The notes beneath the pieces are model-generated. The model did no database searches. It was not told where the DNA came from and worked only from the letters and a program-made list of their open reading frames with translations. Position numbers and translations under genes: made by a program. From assembly GCF_009765995.1 (NCBI RefSeq), contig NZ_LMUI01000011.1:242285-306284 (forward strand): a stretch of DNA of 64,000 bases, written 5' to 3'. The stretch comes from Methylocapsa sp. S129 (GTDB lineage Bacteria; Pseudomonadota; Alphaproteobacteria; Rhizobiales; Beijerinckiaceae). Of this stretch, positions 63,901 to 64,000 are shown one piece after another. How positions within the stretch are numbered: the stretch's first letter is position 1; every line of letters starts with the position of its first letter.

Positions 63901-64000
63901 GACCGCTCTTTTGAGGAAGCAGAATGGAGCGTTGACGGCGTAATTTCCGCGCGCAGCGTGGGCCGCGCATCGTCGCTCGAATTCTTAGTCTTCTCGGACT

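Overview
The window is a GC-rich stretch of bacterial chromosome that looks like an alphaproteobacterium of the order Hyphomicrobiales. Reasons: the order dihydroorotase-like gene, plsY, dprA; a dihydroorotase-like protein with the 'GEPGAEHRE' signature typical of that order; a fused STAS-MlaE permease; the kbl-tdh pair; and a LpxH-like phosphoesterase next to a family-4 glycosyltransferase. A closer placement (Beijerinckiaceae or Methylocystaceae-like) is only a guess. I saw no transposase, phage gene, CRISPR array, rRNA or tRNA. The only signs of movement are two toxin-antitoxin pairs, two long inverted repeats and one broken gene.

Layout. 1-5.4 kb: an Mla-type lipid transport ABC pair (mlaF, mlaE), a 164/165-bp tandem repeat, a secreted DUF2259 protein, and an XRE-cupin regulator overlapping an MFS exporter. 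5.4-13.9 kb: general metabolism (enoyl-CoA hydratase, atypical SDR, MFS, LpxH-like hydrolase plus glycosyltransferase, acetylpolyamine-amidohydrolase-like deacetylase, TetR regulator divergent from a thiolase). 13.9-15 kb: a ParE/RHH toxin-antitoxin pair. 15-26.5 kb: aldo-keto reductase, two LysR-regulated divergent pairs, MeaB, a SLAC1/TehA-type channel, a DUF900 lipoprotein hydrolase, an amine oxidase and a nucleoside hydrolase.

26.5-34.4 kb is a coherent accessory module: a 2-oxoglutarate/Fe(II) oxygenase of the isopenicillin-N-synthase type, a complete polyamine-type ABC importer, a GntR/FCD regulator, then an amidase and a cupin protein on the other strand, followed by a divergent TetR gene. 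It looks like uptake and oxidative plus hydrolytic breakdown of a small nitrogen compound. 35.3-45.9 kb is a second catabolic module: a ribose-type ABC importer (binding protein, ATPase, two permeases), an amino-acid deaminase of the cryptic D-serine dehydratase type, RidA, an N-acyl-D-amino-acid deacylase, an unrecognised 395-residue TIM-barrel-like protein, an internally deleted amidohydrolase and a divergent IclR regulator. Together these suggest use of N-acylated D-amino acids, possibly linked to a sugar. This is the best candidate for an undescribed system in the window.

46-64 kb returns to core functions: phosphoribosyltransferase, NADP malic enzyme (maeB), LysE exporter, isovaleryl-CoA dehydrogenase, glutathione transferase, a lysine-rich histone-like protein, gatCAB for tRNA amidation, ruvX, dprA, plsY, a dihydroorotase-like protein lacking the metal-binding HxH, a HigBA-like toxin-antitoxin pair behind a palindromic promoter, and the kbl-tdh threonine degradation operon.
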